Assembly (NCBI RefSeq): GCF_051466335.1
Contig: NZ_CP195793.1
Span: 992,001-1,056,000 of the forward strand
DNA: 64,000 nucleotides
Reading direction: 5' to 3'
DNA from: Planctomicrobium sp051466335
GTDB taxonomy: Bacteria; Planctomycetota; Planctomycetia; Planctomycetales; Planctomycetaceae
Shown piece by piece: positions 18,345-26,018 of this stretch. Position 1 is the stretch's first letter; each line of letters opens with the position of its first letter. A model generated the notes under the pieces. It saw only the letters and a program-made list of their open reading frames with translations, did no database searches and was not told the origin of the DNA. The position numbers were made by a program, and so were the translations under genes.

Positions 18345-20009
18345 ATGGCTAACTCGCTTCAGACAGGGATCTCGGGATTAAAGTCTCATCAGACAATGAT
18401 TGAGATTGTGGGGAACAATCTCGCCAACCTGAACACTGTTGCCTATAAAGAACGATCCGCGATTTTCTCTGATCTCCTCTACCAGACCGCACGAGGGGCG
18501 TCGAGCGGGATTCCGGGAGTTTCCGGCGGTACGAATCCACTGCAAATTGGCGGCGGGAGTACCCTCAAGGCGACCCGGATGAATAACACAGTTGGGAATC
18601 TTCAGGCGACAGGGAATGCTCTCGATCTGGCTCTTCAGGGAGATGGCTACTTTGTTGTGAATCGCGGCGGGCAGAATGTCTATACACGTGCCGGAGTGTT
18701 CGAGATCGACAAGAGCGGCACATTAGTCGATTCGGGAACAGGATTTCCCGTTCAACGTTATGGAACCGTTGGTGAATTGAACACGGGTTTCCCCAGTTTT
18801 CAGAGGGCCGGCAATCTCGATATCCAGATTCCAATCGGCGCAGCGATTCCCGGAAAAGCAACGCAAAACATTCACGTCAGCGGCAATCTCCCCGGCGATG
18901 GTGCGATTCCCCAATCACAGGTACTCGCTTCCGCCCCATGGCTGGCTTCTGGAGTCTCAGCGACTCCTTCGACGTTGCTGAATGATTTGGATCTGAGTCA
19001 AAGTGGTTATGCCGCTGGTGACGTCATTCATATTGCGGGAACAGACGAAAATGGAGCAGCGGTCTCCATCGATTTTTCTGCGAATAGTGCTTCCACAGTG
19101 GGCGATTTGGTCGCTGCGGTTGCGGCAGCATTTCCGGGAGCGAAAGTCGAGTTGACGGAAAGTGGCTCATTACAGTTGACTAGCCTGACGCCGGGGCGGT
19201 CCTACATGAGCCTCGCATTCACGGACGATTTGGGGAACGCAGGGGAAACTGAATTTTCAACGCGGCCAATGGTTGTCGATGTAAACGGGAAAGCCGGCGA
19301 GATTGTCCGCGGAGGAGCCCACATCTTCGATCCAGCAGGTGGAAGACATGCCATCAATCTCGAATTCGAGCGGCAGGTTGACGGCACATGGACGATGGTC
19401 GCTGGTATCGCTCCTGAGTTGGGGACATTCGTCGACAATATCGTTGAGGGGATCACATTTAATTCCGATGGAACTTTCAGCGGGGTGACCGGGGCAGGGA
19501 TCAACGATCGGAATCTGTCGATCCAGTTTGCTGGCCAGACGTCGCCACAGGTGATTCAAGTTGTGATGGACGGAGGCGACTCGGGGGCGAATGCGTTGAG
19601 TGCGTATTCAGGAACCTCGTCAATGTCGACGACAGCCGACGGCTATGGAAACGGAGTTCTCGCGGACATCGCTGTGGACGGGGACGGAGTGATTCAAGGG
19701 CTCGGGACGAACGGAGTCAAGTTTCCGATTGCGCAACTGGCCATCGGGACTTTCCGTAACGCACAAGGTCTCCTTTCGGATGGGGGCAATTTTTACGAAA
19801 GCAGCCTGAGCAGCGGGGAAGCCCTGTTGGGGGGAGCAGGAACTGGAAGTACAGGGCTTGTCCGATCCGGACAGTTGGAGCAGTCGAATGTGGACATCGC
19901 TTTAGAGTTCACGCGACTCATCGTCGCTCAGCGAGGGTATTCGGCAAACTCCCGGACGATATCCGTCACCAACGAAGTGCTTCAGGAGCTGACGAACTTA
20001 ATCCGGTAA
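18345..20009 (+). CDS. flgE: Flagellar hook protein FlgE
   Basis: Hook subunit, 554 residues. N-terminal rod-type motif NNLANLNTVAYKER, then the GDGYFVV block at ~100, and the C-terminal helix that pairs with the N-terminus (LEQSNVDIALEFTRLIVAQRGYSANSR). The central region carries Asp/Ser/Gly-rich beta domains (~180-440). ATG at 18345; upstream GGAAAG may serve as ribosome site. Last gene of the plus-strand flagellar run (11899-20009). Confidence 0.95.
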   Translation: MANSLQTGISGLKSHQTMIEIVGNNLANLNTVAYKERSAIFSDLLYQTARGASSGIPGVSGGTNPLQIGGGSTLKATRMNNTVGNLQATGNALDLALQGDGYFVVNRGGQNVYTRAGVFEIDKSGTLVDSGTGFPVQRYGTVGELNTGFPSFQRAGNLDIQIPIGAAIPGKATQNIHVSGNLPGDGAIPQSQVLASAPWLASGVSATPSTLLNDLDLSQSGYAAGDVIHIAGTDENGAAVSIDFSANSASTVGDLVAAVAAAFPGAKVELTESGSLQLTSLTPGRSYMSLAFTDDLGNAGETEFSTRPMVVDVNGKAGEIVRGGAHIFDPAGGRHAINLEFERQVDGTWTMVAGIAPELGTFVDNIVEGITFNSDGTFSGVTGAGINDRNLSIQFAGQTSPQVIQVVMDGGDSGANALSAYSGTSSMSTTADGYGNGVLADIAVDGDGVIQGLGTNGVKFPIAQLAIGTFRNAQGLLSDGGNFYESSLSSGEALLGGAGTGSTGLVRSGQLEQSNVDIALEFTRLIVAQRGYSANSRTISVTNEVLQELTNLIR

Positions 20010-20100
20010 TCTGGCCGTTCTTTGGGTAGAATGGCGCAGATTGATCGCGGTCGTCTTGGCAAGTCGGAGGTGTCATTCACACGCCGCCTCCGGCTTTCAG

Positions 20101-20125
20101 GTCCACACATCCTGGGAGTGTGGAC
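20101..20125 (+). terminator. Hairpin after flgE
   Basis: A perfect 8-bp stem (20101-20108 with 20118-20125) with a 9-base loop lies ~90 bases after the flgE stop and has no strong T-run. It may end or protect the flagellar operon mRNA. Confidence 0.45.
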
Positions 20126-20286
20126 GATTTCACGAATGGCGCATTCCACAGAACCGCTCCTCGGGTTAGCAATAAGAGACGGGTCTAAAAGGTCTGGAAA
20201 CAACGCAAAATTGTGCAAACAGCACTCGACCCTTTCAAAAGGCAGCGTTGCTCTTGCGCCTGCGATGCGTTACCCTGATGACTTCC

Positions 20287-20368
20287 GCGAGAGTGGCGAA
20301 ACTGGCAGACGCGCTGGATTTAGGTTCCAGTGGGGTAACCCGTGCAGGTTCAATTCCTGTCTCTCGCA
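20287..20368 (+). tRNA. tRNA-Leu (anticodon UAG)
   Basis: 82-nt cloverleaf: acceptor 20287-20293 pairs with 20361-20367, discriminator A at 20368, anticodon stem CTGGA/TCCAG around loop TTTAGGT giving UAG, a long variable arm as in class II tRNAs, and the T-loop GGTTCAATTCC. The 3' CCA is not encoded. A terminator follows at 20375. Confidence 0.96.
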
Positions 20369-20374
20369 ATACAC

Positions 20375-20402
20375 GAAAATCCCCGAAAACACGGGGGTTT
20401 TC
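20375..20402 (+). terminator. Terminator after tRNA-Leu
   Basis: Ten-base arms 20375-20384 and 20393-20402 pair with one G-T; the second arm itself ends in a T-run. It directly follows the tRNA. Confidence 0.75.
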
Positions 20403-20429
20403 TGCATTTTGACACCTTGGCGTTTTTGT

Positions 20430-20480
20430 CGTAAAACTGAACCACACCCGTAACCACACCCGGAAGAGTTCAGTTTTGCG
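20430..20480. repeat. Inverted repeat beside tRNA-Leu
   Basis: 13-base arms at 20430-20442 and 20468-20480 match in inverted orientation at 12 positions, with 25 bases between. They lie between the tRNA and the integrase remnant, where an attachment or excision site would be expected. Confidence 0.5.
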
Positions 20481-20491
20481 GAGAAGCGACC

Positions 20492-20719
20492 GTGTCAAAA
20501 GTCGAAAATCCATACACTGATTTCCCACTGACAGCACACCCGTGTGGGCAATGGGTAAAAAAACGAAATGGTAAGACGTACTACTTCGGGGTTCATTCGG
20601 ACCCAGAAGCGGCACTGAAAGATTATCTCGCGAGTTTTCTTGCTGGATTACTGGTTTCAGCACGAGTTCTTTTGAGGGTCGAATTCAAGACTCTGGATCT
20701 GAATCACACTGCTTTCTGA
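20492..20719 (+). pseudogene. Integrase remnant (N-terminal piece)
   Basis: 75 residues from GTG 20492. The first ~45 residues (YTDFPLTAHPCGQWVKK, then YYFGVHSDPEAALKDYL) resemble the N-terminus of the tyrosine-recombinase/phage-integrase proteins common in planctomycetes, which continue for several hundred residues with a core-binding and catalytic domain. Here the similarity stops after ~residue 48 and the rest is unrelated. The catalytic part is absent from the neighbourhood. Position 120 bases after a tRNA gene is the usual place for an integrase of an inserted element. Confidence 0.6.
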
Positions 20720-21153
20720 TCGCAGCCTGCGCAGTGGCCTTTCAGCAGAATTTCTGTGACTCTGCCCACTTCGTTCGAGCGTTTACGGGAAGAGGATGTC
20801 AATTCAACATCAGAGAGACACGTGACTTCGCCGCAATCAACGCAGATGAAGTGCGGGTGGTTCTCGTCATGTCCATCGGCCTTCTTCAGTTCGAATCGCC
20901 AAACGTGATCACCGAGTTCAGTGCGTCGAACGAGTTCCGCATCTGCCAGATCATTGAGGTTTCGAAAGATCGTGGTCTTGTCAAAACCGGTCGGGACGAG
21001 CCGTTCAGCGAGATCCGCGTGGGTCAGTGGGGACACTGCGGTCTGAAGTTCAAGAAGGACCGAAATTCTTGCTGGTGTGCTTCGTAATCCAGCGGAACGC
21101 AGAATCTCACGAGCCCGCTCAACTTGTTCAGGACGGATTTGGTAAGCGGACAT
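20704..21153 (-). CDS. Fur-family metal/peroxide regulator
   Basis: 149 residues, usual for the family. N-terminal winged helix (LRSTPARISVLLEL, then GFDKTTIFRNLNDLADA) and a dimerisation domain with a metal site HPHFICVDCG and two CxxC pairs (residues CVDC and, near the end, CAGC) that normally hold structural zinc. It could be Fur, Zur or PerR; the sequence alone does not decide. It lies downstream of the Rad50/Mre11 operon on the same strand with a ~210-base gap, so it probably has its own promoter. Confidence 0.9.
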   Translation of the reverse strand: MSAYQIRPEQVERAREILRSAGLRSTPARISVLLELQTAVSPLTHADLAERLVPTGFDKTTIFRNLNDLADAELVRRTELGDHVWRFELKKADGHDENHPHFICVDCGEVTCLSDVELTSSSRKRSNEVGRVTEILLKGHCAGCDQKAV

Positions 21154-21361
21154 GTGGATTCCCCCTGATCGCGAGCGAGTGTCTTCGTCAGTCTAGTTCA
21201 AACGCAGTCTCATCTCAAATGCAATTCAGCTGTATCTGCCCATGCAAGTCACGGCTGTCCGGAGCATACCTAGGGGGTTTCGCGACTCAGCGAATCCAGC
21301 GAGCGGGTCGGCGTAATGGCTCTTTGCTGACAGACGCTTCACTGTCTCGAGAGATGCACAA

Positions 21362-22063
21362 TTACGGGTTACTGTCTCTGAGAGCGGGATCGATCTTGCG
21401 TTCTTCGACGTTCACACTGCCATTGGAATTCACGCTGAATTCGTAAATCTTGTCAGCGCTGCGTTCGAACAAAGCGATGTCGTGATGGCTGACCATGATC
21501 ACTTGAAAGCCCAGCGCTCTTCCTGCCTCCTGGACGATTTTGACTAACTTCGGGACGAGATCCGGACGTATCCAGCAGTCCTGCTCATCGAGTACGAGGA
21601 ATCGACGGTGTTTGGTTTCGTCAAGTGTGGTGAGGGCAAAAAGCCGAAGGCCAACGCTCAGGATGTTGGCGACCGAGCCCCCCTGACCACGGAGAATATC
21701 TTCCTTGTTCCCATTCTTTTTAATGCTGAACTCGACGGTCGCTCCGCCGCGTTTGAAGTCCGCATTGGCCACGAATTCGATTGGCTGGTCCAGAATTTCC
21801 TGCAATGCAATCGTCAACTTTTCCTGGACGACATTGAGTAATTCCTGAAACAACTGCTCGCTGAGTTGCTGCAAGGCATCGCTCACTTTTTCAGCGATGG
21901 CGAGATACGCATTTAAGCTCTGAAACTTCTCAGCCAGTTTTTGCGATTCTTTGACGCGGTCGTCCCGTTTGCCAAGCAGTCGTTCTGCGCGGCTTCGCAA
22001 TTCCCGGGGAGAGGGAAGTGGTTCGGATGTCATTGTCTGGAATTGTGGTTCACTTGCCATCAC
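21362..22063 (-). CDS. Rad50/SbcC-like ATPase, C-terminal half
   Basis: 233 residues. After a coiled-coil region (~20-105) comes the C-lobe of an ABC/SMC-type ATPase: signature-like GQGGSVANILSVGLRL at ~136-151, Walker B with catalytic Glu in FLVLDEQD, a D-loop region, and an H-loop MVSHHD. No Walker A, which is carried by the separate protein at 23320-24774. The start overlaps the stop of the preceding coiled-coil gene. Inferred to pair with the N-half to make a complete Rad50-type ATPase working with the Mre11-like protein in DNA end processing. Confidence 0.82.
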   Translation of the reverse strand: MMASEPQFQTMTSEPLPSPRELRSRAERLLGKRDDRVKESQKLAEKFQSLNAYLAIAEKVSDALQQLSEQLFQELLNVVQEKLTIALQEILDQPIEFVANADFKRGGATVEFSIKKNGNKEDILRGQGGSVANILSVGLRLFALTTLDETKHRRFLVLDEQDCWIRPDLVPKLVKIVQEAGRALGFQVIMVSHHDIALFERSADKIYEFSVNSNGSVNVEERKIDPALRDSNP

Positions 22064-22392
22064 CGAATTCCTTCGCCATGAGGCGGATTCTCACGAGCAT
22101 TGAACTGCTGCTCAATCTCCACGAGGTCAGCTTCGATCTTGTCGAGCTGTGACTGGTAATCGGCACGCTTTTGTTGATTCTCTGATTGCATCTGGTCCAG
22201 TTTCAGCTGAAGAGCCTCTGCGTCGTCCGTGCCGTACTTTTCTCGTGCTTCCTTCTTAAGTTCTGCGAGCTGCTCTTGTGCTTTCTCCAGTTTGGTTTCT
22301 GCCTGAATCTTCTTAGTGTTCAGTGCGGTAAACCGCTGTGTGAGTTGCTCGATTGATTGTTCGATCTCTTTGCCGGCTGTTGATTGAGTCAT
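22060..22392 (-). CDS. Coiled-coil subunit of split Rad50/Mre11 operon
   Basis: 110 residues, almost entirely charged helix with Leu/Ile/Ala heptads (IEQSIEQLTQRFTAL; LAELKKEAREKYG). No hydrophobic segment and no cysteine. It overlaps the genes on either side by four bases (ATGA-type coupling). In normal Rad50 a second coiled-coil arm lies between the zinc hook and the C-lobe; this protein sits in the equivalent place in the operon, so it may supply part of that arm. Inference from order and composition only. Confidence 0.7.
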   Translation of the reverse strand: MTQSTAGKEIEQSIEQLTQRFTALNTKKIQAETKLEKAQEQLAELKKEAREKYGTDDAEALQLKLDQMQSENQQKRADYQSQLDKIEADLVEIEQQFNARENPPHGEGIR

Positions 22393-23363
22393 TCTTGTGT
22401 TGCCTCTCTTGCGAGGTTGAGGATTTCATCGGCGACAGACGATTCAAACTGTTGAACGTTGTGCTTCAGGAACTCCATGAGTCCCGCTCCACTTTCCGTT
22501 CTTCTTGCTTGAAGTTCCGCCAGTCCCGAAACGAATGCGGACCGCTCGACTGTTGTTTTGACTTCAACAATCGTGTCGTGGAAGACCTCTTCGAAGGGCT
22601 TAAATGGGACCTCGACGTGATAGTAGTTGAACGTCTCGGGGGTGACGTCGATGCGAAGCACTGATGGAACATGAGACTTGCTGGCGTCGCTGCGCGATCG
22701 TCGACTGATGTTTCCCGGTGTAAGCCACGTCGTCTGACCGGCGTGAATATTCTCAAGTCGGCGGTGAATATGCCCGTTGACAAGGAGATCGATTCCAGGG
22801 ATTTCGCGTGGCTTGATGCGTCCTTCATCGTATCCCGGAATCAGAATGTCATGGTGCGTCATCCAGACCACGATTGGTTTGCGTTCTCCGGTCCAGGGGA
22901 GATCCTTGGGAATTGCCTGACGGTAAGAGGACCCACCGACAACAACAGGACGCCCATTCATCGAGCCCGACCAGAGATTGTTTTCATCAATGAGAGTCAG
23001 CTTGCCTGCGGTGATCAGAAGGCTCAGCGAGTCGTCTGGAGTCAGTTGCGGGTTGTAATGCACGTCATGATTGCCATACAGGCAAAGAATTTCCCCCTGC
23101 ATCATCTGCATCAGTCGAACCATTAACCAGTTCGGGTTTTCACGCGGGCGTTCGAACAGATCTCCCAGAATGCACGGAAGCAGCCTGTTTTCCGTGGCGT
23201 AAGTCAGGCACCACTCCAATTTGTCCAGGATGACATTGGGGTAGTCATCTTTGCGGAACCCGGGGACACGACCTTCGAGATGCGGATCGCCGATCAGCAA
23301 CAAGCCTTCGTAGTTGGGATTAGTCATGGTCATGTGCTCCAAGTCCACTTTCTGCACGAGCAA
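22389..23363 (-). CDS. Mre11/SbcD-like metallophosphoesterase
   Basis: 324 residues. All calcineurin-type metal motifs are visible in order: GDPHLEG (D-x-H), LGDLFERP (GD), LYGNHDVH (GNHD), MTHHD and VNGHIHRR (GH-x-H). This is the nuclease half of Mre11-Rad50/SbcCD complexes, which open hairpins and trim protein-blocked DNA ends with Mn2+. The start lies 44 bases inside the end of the Rad50 N-half gene, and the stop overlaps the coiled-coil gene. C-terminal ~70 residues may be the capping/Rad50-contact region. Confidence 0.88.
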   Translation of the reverse strand: MLVQKVDLEHMTMTNPNYEGLLLIGDPHLEGRVPGFRKDDYPNVILDKLEWCLTYATENRLLPCILGDLFERPRENPNWLMVRLMQMMQGEILCLYGNHDVHYNPQLTPDDSLSLLITAGKLTLIDENNLWSGSMNGRPVVVGGSSYRQAIPKDLPWTGERKPIVVWMTHHDILIPGYDEGRIKPREIPGIDLLVNGHIHRRLENIHAGQTTWLTPGNISRRSRSDASKSHVPSVLRIDVTPETFNYYHVEVPFKPFEEVFHDTIVEVKTTVERSAFVSGLAELQARRTESGAGLMEFLKHNVQQFESSVADEILNLAREATQE

Positions 23364-24774
23364 TCACACGATCGGGATCGAGTGGACTTCCACAGACTGA
23401 ACATTCATTGGCAGCGGCCGCTTGTCGGAGCGCTTCGCGAACAGAGGTGATTTCTGTGTGATGACGTTCCAGTGTGTGCACGGTAGACTCGACATCCTTT
23501 TGAGCGAGCTTCAGGGTTCGCAGCAATTTCTCAGCGTCGTCTGTCGATGCGACTGTTGGCGGTGCTTCTAACTGATTGTAGACCGCGACTTGAGACGTCA
23601 GCGTTCCCGTTTCTTGCAGCGATAACAGAAGGGCACGAACGATTTCTCTGAGCTCCTCAGGGTTTTCCAAGGCCGGAGGGAGTCCGAGTTTTCTGAGCTC
23701 ATTTTGAATGCTCGTCAGCTGTGATGTTTCTCTTGAGATTGTGACGAGCTGATGAATGAGTCGAGCAAGCCGCTCTGTCTCTTCGAGTGCTGGAGGATCA
23801 ATGAGATTGAGTAGCTGATTGACGACGGATGCAGTTCTCCTGATGTCGACTTCGAGCGCATCCAATCGGGAGATCGTTGAAGTCAGCGTGCTGACGTCCT
23901 CCAGAACAGGAGGAGAGACCAGCGATTTCAGAGCGGTCGTTGTCGCTGTGGTGCGGTTCAGCTCTCCAGTCGTCAGGGAAATGTCCGCGATCAGTTGAGT
24001 AACGTGAGCTGTTTCGTGCAGTCGTGGGGGAGATGATAGCTGGCTGAGTGCCTTTACTTCCGTATTGAACTTGTCGACAACAGTCTGTTGCTGGAGGAGT
24101 TGTCGCTGAAGGGACTCCAGACTGTTGATGTCGCCTTCTGCATCTTGAAGTTCAATGTAAAGTTGTTCGATCTGGCTCAGTTTTTTGTCGAGCGAAACGA
24201 CCGGATCGAGAATCGTGAGATCGTCGTTCACTTCTTTGGAGCGTTTCTCACATTCGCTTTTGTCTCTGTTCGCTTCATGATGCTTCGTTTTATGGAGCTT
24301 CTGCATCGCCATCAGCTTTGCAGCGTCCGATGAAGACGCGAAGAAGCGGGCCGCGTTCGCTGCGGAACTTCCCAGCAGAAAAATGGGTGACTTCTGCACT
24401 CCGAAGTGGACATCAAAATCCCCATCGGAACCGGTATCAACGCGGGGCAGGCGGAGTGCTTTGTGAAGCTCTTCTGGCAGGCCGGCCCCCTTGAGTCGAT
24501 CGAACAGCTGACCGTTGATGACATAGCTGGGAGAAGTTTTGCGACGCCATTGGACAGAGTGACCGTCGTCTGTTTCAACGGTGACAGAGCACTCCTTCTC
24601 GCCGTGCCGAAGAATGTACGTGGAGTTTTCGTTCTGGCAGAGAATCTGCAACGCTGCGACAACCGCACTTTTTCCGCAATTGTTCGGGCCGACTAAAACA
24701 GTGAGTCCCTCAGCAGGTTCGATGACCGTTTGAGTGTGAGACATGAAGTTTTTGAGTTCAATGCGTTTGATCAT
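23320..24774 (-). CDS. Rad50/SbcC-like ATPase, N-terminal half ending at a zinc-hook CxxC
   Basis: 484 residues. N-lobe of a Rad50-type ATPase: Walker A GPNNCGKS (~29-36) and a Q-loop region VHFGVQKSP (~122-130). Coiled coil from ~150 onward. Residues 246-440 form five consecutive 39-residue units, each with a Pro-Pro at its fourth and fifth positions. A CSVC motif at 458-461 matches the Rad50 zinc hook, and the protein ends only 23 residues later. There is no signature motif, Walker B or H-loop: those are on the protein at 21362-22063. First gene of a four-gene overlapping operon. Confidence 0.85.
   Translation of the reverse strand: MIKRIELKNFMSHTQTVIEPAEGLTVLVGPNNCGKSAVVAALQILCQNENSTYILRHGEKECSVTVETDDGHSVQWRRKTSPSYVINGQLFDRLKGAGLPEELHKALRLPRVDTGSDGDFDVHFGVQKSPIFLLGSSAANAARFFASSSDAAKLMAMQKLHKTKHHEANRDKSECEKRSKEVNDDLTILDPVVSLDKKLSQIEQLYIELQDAEGDINSLESLQRQLLQQQTVVDKFNTEVKALSQLSSPPRLHETAHVTQLIADISLTTGELNRTTATTTALKSLVSPPVLEDVSTLTSTISRLDALEVDIRRTASVVNQLLNLIDPPALEETERLARLIHQLVTISRETSQLTSIQNELRKLGLPPALENPEELREIVRALLLSLQETGTLTSQVAVYNQLEAPPTVASTDDAEKLLRTLKLAQKDVESTVHTLERHHTEITSVREALRQAAAANECSVCGSPLDPDRVIARAESGLGAHDHD
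23455..24039 (-). repeat. Five tandem 39-residue repeats in the Rad50-like arm
   Basis: Residues 246-284, 285-323, 324-362, 363-401 and 402-440 of the N-half. Each unit starts L-x-x-P-P-x-(L/V), with the proline pairs at 249, 288, 327, 366 and 405, exactly 39 apart, followed by a helical run of hydrophobic and polar residues. Encoded without gaps in one frame. Confidence 0.85.
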
Positions 24775-24812
24775 CGAATCGCTTTTGAGTTCCCACAGCA
24801 GCTTACGAACGC

Positions 24813-24830
24813 AACATTTGTACAGGTGTT
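24813..24830. promoter_or_regulatory. Dyad-symmetric candidate operator upstream of the Rad50/Mre11 operon
   Basis: AACAttTGT|ACAggTGTT, an 18-base dyad matching at seven of nine position pairs, lies 39-56 bases before the first operon gene. Symmetric sites in this position often bind a repressor such as LexA; the binding protein is not known here. Confidence 0.4.
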
Positions 24831-25223
24831 AATGATTGATAACTCAAGATCGGGGAGAGGGCAAGTAAACGGCTTTGGTTCTTCGCTGCTCACTGGCAGT
24901 TGCGTCATCGATGTGGAGTTTGGGTGAACTTGGGAAGCAGGGCTGAGGATTCTGAATGGGTTGCATTTTTGGGGAGGTAAGATTTTCGAAACAGTTTGAA
25001 TTGGTTTTGCAACGTTTCCCCGATGCGCACTTTCCCTCGAATGACGAGTCCCAACTGTTGGGACCGGGTGCGATTCGTGAACTTGGCACGTGGTAAGTTT
25101 CTATCGGTAGGTGGTTTACGGTCGATGTTAAGGTTCCTTTTCTGTGCTTATTGATGTGAACGATATGTCGGTTGTGACGTGATGGGAGTGTTCACTGTAC
25201 GTTAAAACGCTCGACTTTGAGTG
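24831..25223. other. Intergenic region without recognised gene
   Basis: Between the Rad50/Mre11 operon (leftward) and the small membrane-protein gene (rightward). Open frames here lack a ribosome site and look random. The region ends at the sigma-54 promoter at 25224. Confidence 0.5.
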
Positions 25224-25239
25224 TTGGCACTCTGTTTGC
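25224..25239 (+). promoter_or_regulatory. Sigma-54 (-24/-12) promoter
   Basis: TTGGCAC-TCTGT-TTGCG: the -24 GG and -12 GC are exactly ten bases apart and the hexamer TGGCAC and TTGC both match the consensus. Expected start of transcription is near 25250, giving a ~40-base leader to ATG 25291. An enhancer-binding activator gene is at 15468-16421, but whether it acts here is unknown. Confidence 0.75.
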
Positions 25240-25290
25240 GTTCAAACGTGGAAGCATGTGCGGGCACAACGCAACAGAAAATCATTGATC

Positions 25291-25482
25291 ATGGCTGGGC
25301 AGACGTATTCCAATTCTTCTATTGAGAAGTCGTTCGGAGGGCTCTTTCTGGGAGTGCTCCTCGTCGGCACGTTCTTTCTTCTCGTCTTGGGGATGCAGCA
25401 GTTTCAGGACAACGCCAAGTCCGCTGCGGACGAACCTGTGCGGGAGAAAGTGGAAGAGCCCGTTCTCGATTTCGCCCACTGA
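25291..25482 (+). CDS. Small single-pass membrane protein
   Basis: 63 residues from ATG 25291; the in-frame GTG at 25258 would start only ~8 bases after the predicted transcription start, so the ATG is preferred. One strong membrane helix (about 17-34: GLFLGVLLVGTFFLLVLG), a short polar N-terminus and an acidic C-terminal tail (PVREKVEEP). No named family. Its interest is the consensus sigma-54 promoter directly upstream. No obvious ribosome site. Confidence 0.6.
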   Translation: MAGQTYSNSSIEKSFGGLFLGVLLVGTFFLLVLGMQQFQDNAKSAADEPVREKVEEPVLDFAH

Positions 25483-25582
25483 GATCGCGGGAACCATTTA
25501 GGCTCCGTCGATACAAAAAATGGGTGGATCAGTCCATAATTCAACCGGCAACTGAGGATCATCGTTGGTTGAAGGTTTTGGT

Positions 25583-26008
25583 ATGTCTTGGTTTCAGCGA
25601 CAGATTTCGCTTCCTGCATTTCGACGTGGTTTCCATCTCGTGACGCGTCATGTCGTCGAGAAGATGCCAGAACTGGCGAATATTCAAGTCGGTTTGTTGC
25701 ATGTCTTTATCATGCATACTTCAGCGTCATTGACGATCAATGAGAACGCGGATCCCGATGTCCCGGTGGATCTGGAATCCTCGTTCAATGCCATCGCTCC
25801 AGAGGATTTTCCTTATATTCATACATGTGAGGGGCCAGATGATATGCCCGCACATGTCAAAGCTTCCCTGCTTGGAAATTCCCTGACAATTCCGGTCTCG
25901 CACGGACGACTCGTACTCGGGACATGGCAGGGAATCTATTTGTGCGAGCATCGGAACCACGGTGGAAGTCGAAAGCTTGTGCTCACGCTTCAAGGGGAAT
26001 CGAACTGA
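25583..26008 (+). CDS. yjbQ: YjbQ family protein (UPF0047)
   Basis: 141 residues from ATG 25583. Family motifs: LLHVFIMHTSASLTINEN, HTCEGPDDMPAHVK and GRLVLGTWQGIYLCEHR, which hold the conserved His/Glu residues. Members such as E. coli YjbQ have low thiamine-phosphate synthase activity in vitro, but the real role is not settled. Converges with the DUF983 gene, which ends ten bases further on. Confidence 0.93.
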   Translation: MSWFQRQISLPAFRRGFHLVTRHVVEKMPELANIQVGLLHVFIMHTSASLTINENADPDVPVDLESSFNAIAPEDFPYIHTCEGPDDMPAHVKASLLGNSLTIPVSHGRLVLGTWQGIYLCEHRNHGGSRKLVLTLQGESN

Positions 26009-26018
26009 GAGGAACCGC

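Noticed and set aside
24844..25089. 81-residue minus-strand frame between the Rad50 operon and the sigma-54 promoter
   Set aside because: Pro/Ser/Cys-rich composition, no start signal and no similarity I recognise.
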